A stretch of 64,000 nt of DNA from Bacteroidia bacterium (GCA_016218155.1 JACREQ010000075.1:1-64000), one strand, 5' to 3'; positions 16,998 through 26,886 are shown, counted from the stretch's first letter. The notes: generated by a model not told the origin, from the sequence alone. Made by a program: numbers and translations.

Positions 16998-18145
16998 TAC
17001 TCAAAGGTTTCAACTAGTTTTTCACAAATAAATTCAGATGCTTTACTATCACCAAATATTTGAAGATATTCCATATTCTGTTTAGAGTTGAACAATTTCC
17101 ACGCATCCATTATTTTATTAAAATCGGCATCGCAAATAATTGCATTTCCATTTTTAACAATTTCCACCCATTCAGTCTCCGAACGTAAAATAATGCAGGG
17201 TTTTTTAAAGAAATACGCTTCTTTCTGAACTCCGCCAGAATCAGTAAACACAAGTTTTGCATTCGATTCCAACTGTATCATATCAAAGAATGAAACAGGC
17301 GGCGCCAAAATAATATCCTTATTGCTAATTATTAGATTGTACAACTCATCTCCAATATTTTTCTTAAGAATATTTGAAGTTCTAGGGTGCAATGGGATAA
17401 AGAAAGGAATAGAATAATCTTTACTAATCTTTATTATCGCTTCGAAAATTTGTTTTAGACGAACAGGATTATCAGTGTTATTATCACGATGAATTGTTGC
17501 TAAAACAAAATTATTTTTCTCTAATTTATATTTCTCAATAACATTAGACTTATTTGCTGATATTTCTGAAAAATATATGCTATTATCATACATTACATCT
17601 CCACAATGAAATACGCCAGGATTATCAATATTATAAGGCTTTTCAGCATTTATTTTAAATCCTTCTCGTTCTAAATTACTAATTCCGGTTTCGGTTGGAG
17701 AAAACAATAATGTTGAGGCATGATCACATGTGATTCTATTAATTTCCTCTGGCATACTTTTATTAAATGAGCGCAATCCTGCCTCCACATGAGCAACCGG
17801 TATATGTAATTTTGCAGCAGCAACAGCAGCAGCTAGAGTGCTGTTTGTATCACCATAAACCAAAACTACATTTGGCTTTTCTGAAAATATAATACTCTCA
17901 ATTCCCTTTATCATTTCAGCTGTCTGAACTCCGTGTGATGCACTTCCAACATTTAAATTATATTTTGGCTTGGGGATTCCCATTTCAGTAAAAAAAACTT
18001 CAGACATATTTTCATCATAATGCTGACCGGTATGAACAATAATATCTTCTATCTTATCAGAAAAATGATTTTTAATTGCCCTACTTATAGCAGCAGCTTT
18101 AATAATCTGAGGACGGGCACCTATAATATTTAGAATCTTAAGCAT
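16997..18145 (-). CDS. wecB: UDP-N-acetylglucosamine 2-epimerase (non-hydrolysing)
   Basis: A 382-residue epimerase that interconverts UDP-GlcNAc and UDP-ManNAc. The N-terminal IGARPQIIKAAAISRA, the VYGDTNSTLAAA segment, HVEAGLRSFNKSMPEEINR near residue 117 and FTDSGGVQKEA near residue 293 are conserved. Size is normal. It implies ManNAc, or a sugar derived from it, in the polysaccharide. No UDP-ManNAc dehydrogenase is present in the window, so ManNAcA may not be made from this locus. It overlaps the polymerase gene by one base and follows a GT4 gene by 61 nt. Confidence 0.93.
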   Translation of the reverse strand: MLKILNIIGARPQIIKAAAISRAIKNHFSDKIEDIIVHTGQHYDENMSEVFFTEMGIPKPKYNLNVGSASHGVQTAEMIKGIESIIFSEKPNVVLVYGDTNSTLAAAVAAAKLHIPVAHVEAGLRSFNKSMPEEINRITCDHASTLLFSPTETGISNLEREGFKINAEKPYNIDNPGVFHCGDVMYDNSIYFSEISANKSNVIEKYKLEKNNFVLATIHRDNNTDNPVRLKQIFEAIIKISKDYSIPFFIPLHPRTSNILKKNIGDELYNLIISNKDIILAPPVSFFDMIQLESNAKLVFTDSGGVQKEAYFFKKPCIILRSETEWVEIVKNGNAIICDADFNKIMDAWKLFNSKQNMEYLQIFGDSKASEFICEKLVETFE

Positions 18146-18206
18146 TTTATTTTATAATGTTACAATTACTAACTTTCAAACATCAAAACTAATTCATTTT
18201 ATTAAT

Positions 18207-19421
18207 TTAATTAGTTAAAAACTCTTTAAATTCTTTTGCAATTATATCACGATTAAAATTCTTAAAAACATAATCATACGCATTTTCGGCAAGATTATAA
18301 TAAAGCTGCTTATCATTATATAAAAGAGTTATTTTCTCAGCAAGGTCTTTTTCATTTTCAGGCTCAAAATAAAGTCCACACTTGCCGGTATTTATAAATA
18401 ATTCACGCGCTTCGCCATCAACACCTAGTATTATTGGCTTTTTCATGTTTAAACTTTCGAATATTTTAGATGGAATAGCACCTAAAAATAAATCTAGTTT
18501 TTTAAGCGGAATAACAGATGCATCAATTGACTTAATAACAGCAGGCATTTCCTGTTTTTTAAACGCAGGAATTAAAAGCACATTTGAAAGATTCAGGTTT
18601 TCTTTCATTTTCATCAACTCTTCTTTTACTGGTCCTTCGCCTGCCAAAACAAATAACACATTAGTTTCTTTTAAAAATGATGCAGCTTTTAAAATAACTT
18701 CCAACCCTTGTGCATGCCCTATAATACCTCCATAAAAGATTACAAATTTATCTTTACCAATTCCTAATCTTATCCTTATATCTTCATATTCCTTTAATGG
18801 ATCAAAGAAATTTGTATTTACTCCGTTGCGTAACCAGAATATTTTCTTTTTTGGAAAACGATCAGAAATACTTTTTACAATTCCCTGTGTTTGTCCGCTA
18901 ATAAGTTCAGAATGCTTGTACATAAATCGTTCTAAACTGCCAGATAATTTGAGAAACATGCGATTTGTTACCAAACCCAATTTCTCAGCACTTTCAGGCC
19001 ACAGATCGGATACATTAAAAAGTAATTTACTCCCCTTTAATTTTTTAAGTAACCAAGCTGAAATACCTAAAAACAAAGGTGGAGATTCACAAATAATCAA
19101 ATCAAACTTTCCTAATCTAAACCAACCATACCAGAATGAACTCCATACAAATGAAAAATAATTTAACAACCTTAAAAATATTGAACTGCTTTTCCTGACA
19201 AATATCCATGTACGATGAACTTCTATACCTTCAATTATTTCTTTTACTTTACATTTACCCTTGTAACCCTCATAAATTTCCTGATGAGGATAATTAGGTA
19301 ATGCTGTTAATACAACAATCTCATCACCCATTTGCTTTAACCTTATTGCAAGTTCCGATAATCGGTTTTGAGGAGCACCAATCTCGGGAGGATAATATTG
19401 AGTAAGTAAAAGGATTTTCAT
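18207..19421 (-). CDS. Glycosyltransferase family 4 (WbuB-like)
   Basis: A 404-residue GT-B fold glycosyltransferase with two Rossmann-like domains. The N-terminal LLTQYYPPEIGAPQNRLSELA is the acceptor-side signature of GT4 enzymes of the WbuB type. VFYGGIIGHAQGLEVILKAA begins the donor domain and ALPNYPH lies near residue 60. A GAIPSKIFESLNMKKPII stretch near residue 310 carries the EX7E donor-binding motif. It should add one sugar to the lipid-linked intermediate on the cytosolic side. Donor and linkage cannot be read from sequence; proximity to wecB suggests a GlcNAc- or ManNAc-type sugar. Confidence 0.85.
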   Translation of the reverse strand: MKILLLTQYYPPEIGAPQNRLSELAIRLKQMGDEIVVLTALPNYPHQEIYEGYKGKCKVKEIIEGIEVHRTWIFVRKSSSIFLRLLNYFSFVWSSFWYGWFRLGKFDLIICESPPLFLGISAWLLKKLKGSKLLFNVSDLWPESAEKLGLVTNRMFLKLSGSLERFMYKHSELISGQTQGIVKSISDRFPKKKIFWLRNGVNTNFFDPLKEYEDIRIRLGIGKDKFVIFYGGIIGHAQGLEVILKAASFLKETNVLFVLAGEGPVKEELMKMKENLNLSNVLLIPAFKKQEMPAVIKSIDASVIPLKKLDLFLGAIPSKIFESLNMKKPIILGVDGEARELFINTGKCGLYFEPENEKDLAEKITLLYNDKQLYYNLAENAYDYVFKNFNRDIIAKEFKEFLTN

Positions 19422-19436
19422 TCTATAAATATGTAG

Positions 19437-20210
19437 CTAATTATTTTTATTTGTTATATAATGAATTTCTTTTTCTACATTTTTCTTTTTAAAAACCAGC
19501 ATAATATTTCCAGGCATTCCGGGCAAAATTGCTTCTAATATATTCACAATTCCCGGAGATAATCTTTTAACTTGATAAATTGAATGATATCTGTTAAAAA
19601 AGTTTTTAAAGAAAGTTTTATAGTACACTATTTCAAATCCTAATTCAATTGATAAATAAATCATCTGTTCCTTATTAAATCCCCATGAGTCGGCATCTTT
19701 AGCAGGCAAAAAATGATCCTTAGAATATATATCATACCACAAAAACAACCCATCATCTTCCAAATGATTATAAACATTTGAAAGCCCTTTAATTATTTGT
19801 TCCTTTGTTGTTAAATGCGAAAATAAATCAAAAGAAGTAATTAAATTAAATTTTCTTTCATTTAAATTGAGAGTTGTTATATCAGCCAAAGTGTATTGAA
19901 CATCTTTATTCCTTTTTTGTGCTTTATTAATTCTATTTGAAGATAAATCAATTCCCATAATTTTATCTGGGAAGAAACCTATTGTTAAAAAATATTCAAT
20001 CATCCCACCATCACCACAACCAATATCTAATAATTTTTTATTACTTAATTCACCATATTTAATTTTATATTCATTAAAAAAAACATTTAATCCACCAAAC
20101 ATTTTTTTTCTAACATATTTACCAATTGGATGAATTGGAGAATAAATAGAATTATTATTGTCTATTTCAGTGTCAAATCTCTCGTTTATTACGTCTTGAT
20201 AATTTTTCAT
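19437..20210 (-). CDS. Class I SAM-dependent methyltransferase
   Basis: A 257-residue methyltransferase. The SAM-binding motif I is LLDIGCGDGG near residue 60, followed by MGIDLSSNRI (motif II) and an LADITTLNL segment; TSFDLFSHL is the motif IV/V-like part. The C-terminal third is less familiar. Within this cluster it most likely methylates a sugar of the repeat unit, but the target could also be a lipid or a small molecule. It follows a GT gene at 20233 with a 22-nt gap. Confidence 0.75.
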   Translation of the reverse strand: MKNYQDVINERFDTEIDNNNSIYSPIHPIGKYVRKKMFGGLNVFFNEYKIKYGELSNKKLLDIGCGDGGMIEYFLTIGFFPDKIMGIDLSSNRINKAQKRNKDVQYTLADITTLNLNERKFNLITSFDLFSHLTTKEQIIKGLSNVYNHLEDDGLFLWYDIYSKDHFLPAKDADSWGFNKEQMIYLSIELGFEIVYYKTFFKNFFNRYHSIYQVKRLSPGIVNILEAILPGMPGNIMLVFKKKNVEKEIHYITNKNN

Positions 20211-20232
20211 ATTTTAAAAACCTCGCCTAAAC

Positions 20233-21294
20233 TTATTGCAATTCAGACATAACCACTTCGACAAACTTTAAAATTGAATCACAAAAAATTGCTCGTTTAG
20301 AAATAATAATTCTATTCTCATTAAATGCTTTCAACTTATCAGGTATATGATTTATAAAATCTTCTTTTGTTGTAAAAATCACACCATTTTTTCCATTCAC
20401 AACCCATTCACGGTTTGCCGGCAAATCAGATAATATTGGAATACATCCATATGCCATAGCTTCCAACAAAGAAACTGAAGTAGAATCTGATGTAGGTAAA
20501 GAAAAATAATAAGTAGATTTTTTATATATTTCAATTTGTTGCGAAGCAGACAAAAATCCTTTAAATTCTATTCTATCGCTTAATCCAATATTTTTAGTAA
20601 TCTCAATTAATTCATTACGCATTGAACCATCATTTGCAATAATTAATTTAAGCTTTTCATTCTTAAATACCATTGTTGCAAAAGCATAAATAACATTATC
20701 TATATTATAATTTTCGGTCAATGCACGATTTGAAAAACACAAATTAATATCCTTTTCTTCAATTTTAACCTCTGGTAAATAATCCAATCCAAAGGGAAAA
20801 GTAATGCATTTAGTTTTAGAAAGCTTTTTTATAACATCAGACATATATTCTGAATCTGAAGTTATTACATTTGCTTTATTTAAAGAATATTTTGTAATAA
20901 ATTTATACAAAAAACTTCTGTTAGGTGTTACTAAAATATCTGTTCCCCATGCTGATTGAACTAATACATAATTAACTCCTAATAAACTTTTAATTATTGC
21001 TGCAATAAATCCATGACTGGTAATATAATGAGCATTCACTATTGCAGGATTTATTTGTTTTATGAGTCGTTTAAAAAGAAAAAGTTTTTTTAATAAAGCG
21101 ACATTTCCTCCATCCGGATTTAACTTTAAGTTTAATGTTACAATATTAGTTTCTGGAATAATTTTTAAAATATCAGTATGAACACCAAGAGGTGAAAGAA
21201 TAAACACATCGTAATGTTTTACCAATTCCTTAGCCCATTTAAGCATGTGAACACTTTCTGCATTTCCAAACAAAAGATATCTTGGCTTATTCAT
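20233..21294 (-). CDS. Glycosyltransferase family 4
   Basis: A 353-residue GT-B glycosyltransferase. The N-terminal half contains VNAHYITSHGFIAA near residue 95, typical of the acceptor domain. The donor half shows FSNRALTENYNIDNVIYA, IEFKGFLSASQQIEIYKKSTYYFSLPTSDSTSVSLLEAMAYG with the EX7E-type motif, and a PANREWVVNGKNG block. The stop codon is in the 19437 gene's leader, and its start overlaps the preceding gene (21287-22516) by 8 nt, so it belongs to the same operon. Sugar specificity is unknown. Confidence 0.82.
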   Translation of the reverse strand: MNKPRYLLFGNAESVHMLKWAKELVKHYDVFILSPLGVHTDILKIIPETNIVTLNLKLNPDGGNVALLKKLFLFKRLIKQINPAIVNAHYITSHGFIAAIIKSLLGVNYVLVQSAWGTDILVTPNRSFLYKFITKYSLNKANVITSDSEYMSDVIKKLSKTKCITFPFGLDYLPEVKIEEKDINLCFSNRALTENYNIDNVIYAFATMVFKNEKLKLIIANDGSMRNELIEITKNIGLSDRIEFKGFLSASQQIEIYKKSTYYFSLPTSDSTSVSLLEAMAYGCIPILSDLPANREWVVNGKNGVIFTTKEDFINHIPDKLKAFNENRIIISKRAIFCDSILKFVEVVMSELQ

Positions 21295-22516
21295 GAAACA
21301 AAGATAAAATAAGTTGATTTAACTTTTGTACCTGCTTGCTTCGATGATGTTCAAGTATTAATTCTTCATTAAACTTAAGGCTCTCATTATTTTTCCACAG
21401 TTTATATGCAGATAATATCGCATCGGAAATTTCTTTTTCGTTATCAAATGAAGCCACAAAACCTGCATTACAATCAAAAATTAATTTAGCAGCAACATCA
21501 GTTTTATCTATTGCTGCAATAATTGGTCGCATAGCACCAAGATAATCAAATATCTTACCAGAAAATAGTCCCTTAAACCCATTCCCCGGCTGAATTAGAA
21601 GTAAAGCATCAGAAGATTTAAGCTTTGGAATTATTTGCTCATATTCAACTCTTTCAAAACAATTAACTATTTCTTTCAGTGCTTTAGGAATTATTATTCC
21701 ACCGCTTACGCCTAAGAAATTTACAACAGGTATCTCAATTTGTTTAGTTTCAATTAAACTTATTAAAGCATTAAAGAAATGTGTTGGATTTCTATCTGCA
21801 TAAAAAGTTCCCGCATAAGTAATTGTGAATTTATCATTTACTTTATTAATGTTGCCGGGCAAAAAATCAAAGCCATTTCTGATTTCAGAAAAAACAATTT
21901 TGTTATTTGTTAATTTAATCTTAAGATCTTCTATTATTGGCTCGGAGACTGTGGTTATTATATCGGCAGAATTTATTACTCTTTTTTCCAGATTATCATA
22001 CCTATTTCTAATTTGTTCATTAACAAAAGGGTTTGTGGATAATGCATCACGTAAGTCGGCGATGAATTTAACCTTAGGAAATTCGGTTTTAATTTTAATT
22101 GCAACTTCAAGAGGTTCTTCTACAGGAAAACTTGCTATAATAATAGTTTCTGAATCGGGTTCAATAATATCTTTTAACTTTTTTAATGCTCCTTTTTGCC
22201 AGGATGAATATTCAGGAATATTCAATGAAATTATTATTTTATTCCATAATGCCTTTAGCTTATGAACCAGATATGAACTATGTTTTTTAAAGGTTGCTAG
22301 TTTTAAAAACTGGCTATTCTTAACATAATACACTTTAACATTATCTGGTAATTCAACATTTTCAGAGCCATCAGAATAAAGTGTAACAACTGACACATTA
22401 TATTTTTCTTTATCCAGATATTTTGCAAAAGCAATCATTCTGTTACTTGCAACCGAAAGTATTGGCGGAAAGTAAACCGATAACAAAATAACATGAATTT
22501 TACTATCAGCTTTCAT
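21287..22516 (-). CDS. Glycosyltransferase, GT4-like
   Basis: A 409-residue protein with a GT-B layout. It starts with VILLSVYFPPILSVASNRM, a typical GT4 N-terminus, and continues through VKFIADLRDAL, NSADIITTVSEPI and FTITYAGTFYADRNPTHFFNAL, ending with a donor-binding region KIFDYLGAMRPIIAAI. The acidic residue normally expected in the EX7E motif is not obvious around KSSDALLLIQPGNGFKGLFSGKIF, so donor handling may differ. It overlaps the next GT by one base and the following GT by 8 nt. No specificity can be assigned. Confidence 0.75.
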   Translation of the reverse strand: MKADSKIHVILLSVYFPPILSVASNRMIAFAKYLDKEKYNVSVVTLYSDGSENVELPDNVKVYYVKNSQFLKLATFKKHSSYLVHKLKALWNKIIISLNIPEYSSWQKGALKKLKDIIEPDSETIIIASFPVEEPLEVAIKIKTEFPKVKFIADLRDALSTNPFVNEQIRNRYDNLEKRVINSADIITTVSEPIIEDLKIKLTNNKIVFSEIRNGFDFLPGNINKVNDKFTITYAGTFYADRNPTHFFNALISLIETKQIEIPVVNFLGVSGGIIIPKALKEIVNCFERVEYEQIIPKLKSSDALLLIQPGNGFKGLFSGKIFDYLGAMRPIIAAIDKTDVAAKLIFDCNAGFVASFDNEKEISDAILSAYKLWKNNESLKFNEELILEHHRSKQVQKLNQLILSLFHE

Positions 22517-23409
22517 TACTTTGTTAATATTTTTGCAAGTTTATTAATGTTCCCTTGTGAAAACTCACGTATTACAAACTCTCTTCCCTTAATATTTAAC
22601 TCTAATTTACCTGCTTTGAATTTTTCTAAAAGTTCAGTCAAACCAGACTTAATTTCTTCAATATTCTTAGCTAAAATAGAATTATCAATTGGATAATTAT
22701 AAATAACATACCTACTATAAAGCAAAGATTCAAGCACAAAAAATGAAAGCCCGTCATGCTTTGGAAAACGAATTGAAACAACTGTATTTTCAAAAACCGG
22801 TTTCATATCTTTAATCCAACCAAGCAATTTTATATTTGTTGGTAACTCAACAGAATATTCGCTTGATCCAGTAATATTAAAATTAATTTCAGGAAATACT
22901 TTTGCCAATTCAATGATTGATAATATTCCATAAAACTCCTGATTATCCTGAGGAATATAAGCAAGTACGTTAAATTCAGTCGGAAAAGAAACTGAATCAG
23001 GAGCTTTATCTACAGACAATAGCGGAAGATATTTTGCATTTATTCCTATTTCTTTTAAATCGGTTACATACCATGGTGAATCGGTTAAATGAACAGGAAA
23101 ATCAATAAATCTTTTTTCAGCAGTATTATTATTTATAGCAACTCTGGCCAGCTCTAAATCAGAGCCTACCCAATGAAAAACCACACGTTTTTTAAACTTA
23201 ATAGCTAAACTAAGAACAAAACTTTTACCTGTTGCTCCATTTATTGAATAAACTGTTTTAGCTGTTAAAATGTGCCAAAGAAAACGAAGTCTATCGTAAT
23301 TACTGTAATAAGTATTCAGAAAAATATAATTATTACCAGCATCTGCATTTTTTAGAAGAGCAGATATTTTTCTACCAAAATAAGGTAAGCCGGTAACAAT
23401 GATTTTCAT
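22516..23409 (-). CDS. Putative glycosyltransferase, short GT-B-like
   Basis: A 297-residue protein. It lacks a clear family signature at the N-terminus (IIVTGLPYFGRKISALL) but shows a two-domain pattern. RVVFHWVGSDLELARV lies near residue 75, NITGSSEYSVELPTNIKLLGWI near 180, and ISIRFPKHDGLSFFVLESLLYSRYVIYN near 220, where the last resembles the donor-site E of GT4 enzymes. It is shorter than its neighbours. Overlap with the neighbouring gene and the operon context support a glycosyltransferase role, but this is the least certain of the GTs in the cluster. Confidence 0.6.
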   Translation of the reverse strand: MKIIVTGLPYFGRKISALLKNADAGNNYIFLNTYYSNYDRLRFLWHILTAKTVYSINGATGKSFVLSLAIKFKKRVVFHWVGSDLELARVAINNNTAEKRFIDFPVHLTDSPWYVTDLKEIGINAKYLPLLSVDKAPDSVSFPTEFNVLAYIPQDNQEFYGILSIIELAKVFPEINFNITGSSEYSVELPTNIKLLGWIKDMKPVFENTVVSIRFPKHDGLSFFVLESLLYSRYVIYNYPIDNSILAKNIEEIKSGLTELLEKFKAGKLELNIKGREFVIREFSQGNINKLAKILTK

Positions 23410-23414
23410 GAGGA

Positions 23415-23996
23415 CTAAATTCTATTTTTTATAAATTTAGCAGGTGATCCAGCAACTAAAGTATATGGTTCAACATTAGATAAAACCATACTATTTGCAC
23501 CAACTACAGCTCCATCACCTATTTTAACACCTGGCCCAATTACTACATTTGTATACAATATAACATTATCCCCAATAATTACATCTTCAAAAACATGTTT
23601 ATTAATTTCGGGATATTTTGTTAATTCTTCATATTTTGTTCTTGAAGCAAATATTTTAACTCCAGGGCCACAATCAAAATTTTTACCTATAGTAATTTTA
23701 GAACCACATCCCCAGAAAATACAATTTGGAGAAATAACTGAATTATCACCAATTTCAATTCCACCTTTAAAATCGCACCAATCAACACCTCCACAATGAA
23801 GCATTACTCTATCTTGAAAAGAAACATTTTTTCCTAAAACTAAATTTGTGCGGTTTATAATTTCAACACCTCTTCCAAAAGTTACATACTGAAATTTTTT
23901 ATAAATATATTTAAGATTTCTATAAGAGTTATAATGCATTAGTAACCTTTGCATGAAGAAACTCTTTTTTAGTATTTTAACTATGAAACTTTTCAT
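23415..23996 (-). CDS. Left-handed beta-helix acyltransferase (CatB/WbbJ type)
   Basis: A 193-residue hexapeptide-repeat transferase, predicted to O-acetylate a sugar using acetyl-CoA. Hexapeptide-type periodicity is visible from about residue 50 to the end: VLGKNVSFQDRV, IEIGDNSVISPNC, ITIGKNFDCGPGV and VIIGDNVILYTNVVIGPGVKIGDGAVVGANSMVLSNV. The closing AGSPAKFIKNR is a typical end of the family. The likely role is modifying repeat units of the polysaccharide before export. The start is 5 nt beyond the stop of the GT upstream in the operon. Confidence 0.85.
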   Translation of the reverse strand: MKSFIVKILKKSFFMQRLLMHYNSYRNLKYIYKKFQYVTFGRGVEIINRTNLVLGKNVSFQDRVMLHCGGVDWCDFKGGIEIGDNSVISPNCIFWGCGSKITIGKNFDCGPGVKIFASRTKYEELTKYPEINKHVFEDVIIGDNVILYTNVVIGPGVKIGDGAVVGANSMVLSNVEPYTLVAGSPAKFIKNRI

Positions 23997-24031
23997 CTAT
24001 TCTTAACAAAGTTGCAAATTACAATTAATAT

Positions 24032-24946
24032 TTAAATTCCTTTTAATTTTGAAATATTGTGTTGTATTTTTTTTAAAGCTTTAAATGTTTTTGTCTGGTA
24101 AACAAGTGTTTGATATGTCAACTCCTTAACATTCCATGAAAGCTTAAAATCCTTTACTCCGTCAAGATTATCACAAGCACCCATATTTACACATGATAAT
24201 CCTTGATTATGTGCATGTTCAATTACAGCATACTGAACAGCAATAGCAGGATATAATTTTTTAAATTCATCATTTATTATTGTTGCTGCTAACCAATCAA
24301 ACACAGTATTTTCGCCATAAAAACATATCATACCTGAAAGCATTTTCCCTTCATATTCTGCTACCCAAAGCTTAATATTATCAACCTTATGCAAACTTTC
24401 AATTAACTCAAATGAATATGCAGGAGTCGACTCACCCCACCTTGCTAAAGTATCTTTATATAATTCAATATATTTCTCGAAATATATTTTTTCATTTGTT
24501 TGAAAAATATTTAAAGCATTCTTCTTAATTATTCTTTTAATATGCTTTTGACGTGTATCGCTAAAACTTTTAACAATATCTACTAATGGCTTATCTAATT
24601 CTAAAATATAACAATGGTTATTATTAAATTTAAATAATTTGGAATCAAAATATTCAGAAAAAGATTTCTTACTAAATGGCGAATTATTTATTATTATATA
24701 ATCATAATTTGTTAATTCAGACTCAATTACTTTAATAAAATTATTAAAAGAATCTGTAGACAATTCAGGAATGTACAATCCAAAAGGAAGTATATAAAGT
24801 TGTGAGAATATTTTATATTTTGTTACAATACCATATATTTTAATTTCATCAACTATCCAACCAATAATTTCAGCATTATTATATTCTTTCGCAATAAGCG
24901 AAATAAAATCAGGTGTATGAAAAAGTGTATTATTCTTCTTTTTCAT
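24032..24946 (-). CDS. FemAB/GNAT-like acyltransferase
   Basis: A 304-residue protein with a GNAT/FemAB-type C-terminal half: FSDTRQKHIKRIIKKNAL, FEKYIELYKDTLARWGE, AEYEGKMLSGMICFYGENTVFDWLAAT and ACDNLDGVKDFKLSWNVK fit the FemAB-like pattern found in polysaccharide and peptidoglycan clusters. The probable role is to transfer an amino acid or acyl group to an amino sugar in the repeat unit. The gene overlaps the flippase gene by 17 nt, with its start inside the wzx 3' end, indicating coupled translation. The donor (aminoacyl-tRNA or acyl-CoA) cannot be read here. Confidence 0.7.
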   Translation of the reverse strand: MKKKNNTLFHTPDFISLIAKEYNNAEIIGWIVDEIKIYGIVTKYKIFSQLYILPFGLYIPELSTDSFNNFIKVIESELTNYDYIIINNSPFSKKSFSEYFDSKLFKFNNNHCYILELDKPLVDIVKSFSDTRQKHIKRIIKKNALNIFQTNEKIYFEKYIELYKDTLARWGESTPAYSFELIESLHKVDNIKLWVAEYEGKMLSGMICFYGENTVFDWLAATIINDEFKKLYPAIAVQYAVIEHAHNQGLSCVNMGACDNLDGVKDFKLSWNVKELTYQTLVYQTKTFKALKKIQHNISKLKGI

Positions 24947-26225
24947 TTTTTTCTGCTTTATTTATAATTGAGAATAACCAAACAAAACTTACTGAAGTAT
25001 TCAAAAAACAAAGAATTCCCATTAATATAAATGCCAAGGCAAAACTATTAAAATACCAACCAATAATAATAGAAACAACTTGCAAAATAATATCACTAAT
25101 TGAAAACAACATTGGTACAAACAATTTGTTATATATCAATGGAAGTGCAGAAGCAGAAGAAGCAACAAAGTTTATAAATATCCATGGTAAAAGATATTTT
25201 GCAATTTCACCTGCCTGCCTGTATTCTTCAGAAAACACAAATGCAAATAAGCCTGGTGCTATAAAAAACAATATTAAGAATATAGGAAAACCAACAAAAG
25301 CAGAAGTCTTATAAATACTAATTAACAGAGGCTTTAATGGTTTATTTTCATGATTTAATTGTGTGGCTTTTTGAAAAAACACTTGCGAAATTGACGAACT
25401 TATTATACTTGTAGGAATGCTTAAAACCCTGTATGCAAAAGAATAACTACCAAGTACTGATTGGCTAAATAAATCTTTTATTAAAAACACAATTCCACTA
25501 TCCTTAAATGCACCGATTAAAGTATGGGGAGTATTTATTATTGGAAATTTTTTATTTGTTTTTGCAACAGTTTTAATATCTGTTTTACTCACCTGCTTTA
25601 TATAATATCCAAGGCTTTTAAATGGTTTATACATTAAAAACAAAATGTTTATTACCATTGAACCAACATAAGCAATGATTAAGCCAGCACCACCCCCATT
25701 CATTAAAAAACCTAAAACTAAACCAATAGAAATATTTCCTGTTGAATTTCCTATTCTTGCTAAAGCATTTTGCTTAAATGTTTTAAGTCGAAACGACCAA
25801 AAGTTAAATATTTGAATTCCACCCATTAATAAAATTGATAATGGAATTAAATAAAAAATATTTTCTGACAAATTATTAATTATTGAACCTTTAGTAATTA
25901 TAAAAAACAACACAACAGCTATCAAACTTAGTATAACAAAGAATATATTCACTAGAAGTGATAATGCTATAATATTTGTCGAATCACTTTCCTTTTTTGG
26001 AAGCATAATAGCCATTTCATATCGCAAACAACTTACACTTCCTACAATATTGGTAATAGCCATAAATGTAGCAAGTAATCCAAAATCTGCAGGAGAATAT
26101 ATTCTTGTAAGTAATGGAGATAAAAGAAAGTTAATGGCTTGAGCTATAGTAGTACCGCTCATTAATGTCAGAGTATTTTTAATAAACTCTGACTTAACAG
26201 GATTAAAATATTTGCTAAAACTCAT
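24930..26225 (-). CDS. Wzx-type polysaccharide flippase
   Basis: A 431-residue membrane protein of the MOP/PST flippase superfamily with about 12-14 hydrophobic segments. The N-terminal TLMSGTTIAQAINFLLSPLLTRIYSPADFGLLATFMA is a clear Wzx/RfbX start. It is expected to flip undecaprenyl-linked repeat units to the periplasm for the polymerase at 15783-16997. It is the first gene of the run transcribed leftward and is preceded by about 78 nt of AT-rich sequence before the tag gene, so the operon promoter may lie in 26226-26303. Confidence 0.88.
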   Translation of the reverse strand: MSFSKYFNPVKSEFIKNTLTLMSGTTIAQAINFLLSPLLTRIYSPADFGLLATFMAITNIVGSVSCLRYEMAIMLPKKESDSTNIIALSLLVNIFFVILSLIAVVLFFIITKGSIINNLSENIFYLIPLSILLMGGIQIFNFWSFRLKTFKQNALARIGNSTGNISIGLVLGFLMNGGGAGLIIAYVGSMVINILFLMYKPFKSLGYYIKQVSKTDIKTVAKTNKKFPIINTPHTLIGAFKDSGIVFLIKDLFSQSVLGSYSFAYRVLSIPTSIISSSISQVFFQKATQLNHENKPLKPLLISIYKTSAFVGFPIFLILFFIAPGLFAFVFSEEYRQAGEIAKYLLPWIFINFVASSASALPLIYNKLFVPMLFSISDIILQVVSIIIGWYFNSFALAFILMGILCFLNTSVSFVWLFSIINKAEKNEKEE

Positions 26226-26303
26226 TATTAAAAAAAGTTAGCAAATTTAGCTTTATTTTTTAATCAACGAATTATTTACTCTTATATAAATACTAGAAAT
26301 AAA

Positions 26304-26876
26304 TTACTTAAATCTAAAACAATTAACTAAATGATCATTAACAACACCAATAGCCTGTAAATGCGCATATATAGTTGTTGAACCAACAAATTTAAATCCA
26401 CGCTTTTTCATATCTGCACTAACTTTATCAGATAATTCTGTTTTTGCAGGAATTTCTGACATTGATTTCAACTTATTTTTTATTGGCATATTATTAACAA
26501 AATTCCAAATATATTTATCAAATGTTCCAAATTCTTTTTGTACAGCTATAAATGCCTTTGCATTTGCAATAGCAGATTCAATTTTAAGTCTGTATCTAAT
26601 TATTCCGGCATCTTGCAGCAATGACTCTATCTTATTTTCATTGTACTTACTTACCTTTATAACATCAAACCCATCAAAAGCATTTCGAAAATTCTCTCGT
26701 TTCTTTAAAATAGTATGCCAGCTAAGCCCGGCCTGAAAAGTTTCAAGAATTAAAAATTCAAAATGTTTTTTATCATCATGTACAGGATTTCCCCATTCCT
26801 CATCGTGATACTTTATATAAAGTTCATCTTTTAAACACCAGGGACAACGGATGATATTTTCTTTATTATTTATCAT
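26304..26876 (-). CDS. tag: DNA-3-methyladenine glycosylase I (Tag)
   Basis: A 190-residue base-excision repair glycosylase that removes 3-methyladenine from alkylated DNA. RCPWC near residue 10, YHDEEWGNP near residue 23, HFEFLILETFQAGLSWHTILKKRENFR, and a C-terminal GVVNDHLVNCF match Tag. The cysteines and histidines at C11, H24 and in NDHLVNC are candidates for the structural zinc site known in this family. It is oriented with the polysaccharide genes but separated from them by a possible promoter region, and looks like an ordinary housekeeping gene next to the RAYT-2 island. Confidence 0.95.
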   Translation of the reverse strand: MINNKENIIRCPWCLKDELYIKYHDEEWGNPVHDDKKHFEFLILETFQAGLSWHTILKKRENFRNAFDGFDVIKVSKYNENKIESLLQDAGIIRYRLKIESAIANAKAFIAVQKEFGTFDKYIWNFVNNMPIKNKLKSMSEIPAKTELSDKVSADMKKRGFKFVGSTTIYAHLQAIGVVNDHLVNCFRFK

Positions 26877-26886
26877 AATTTATTTC

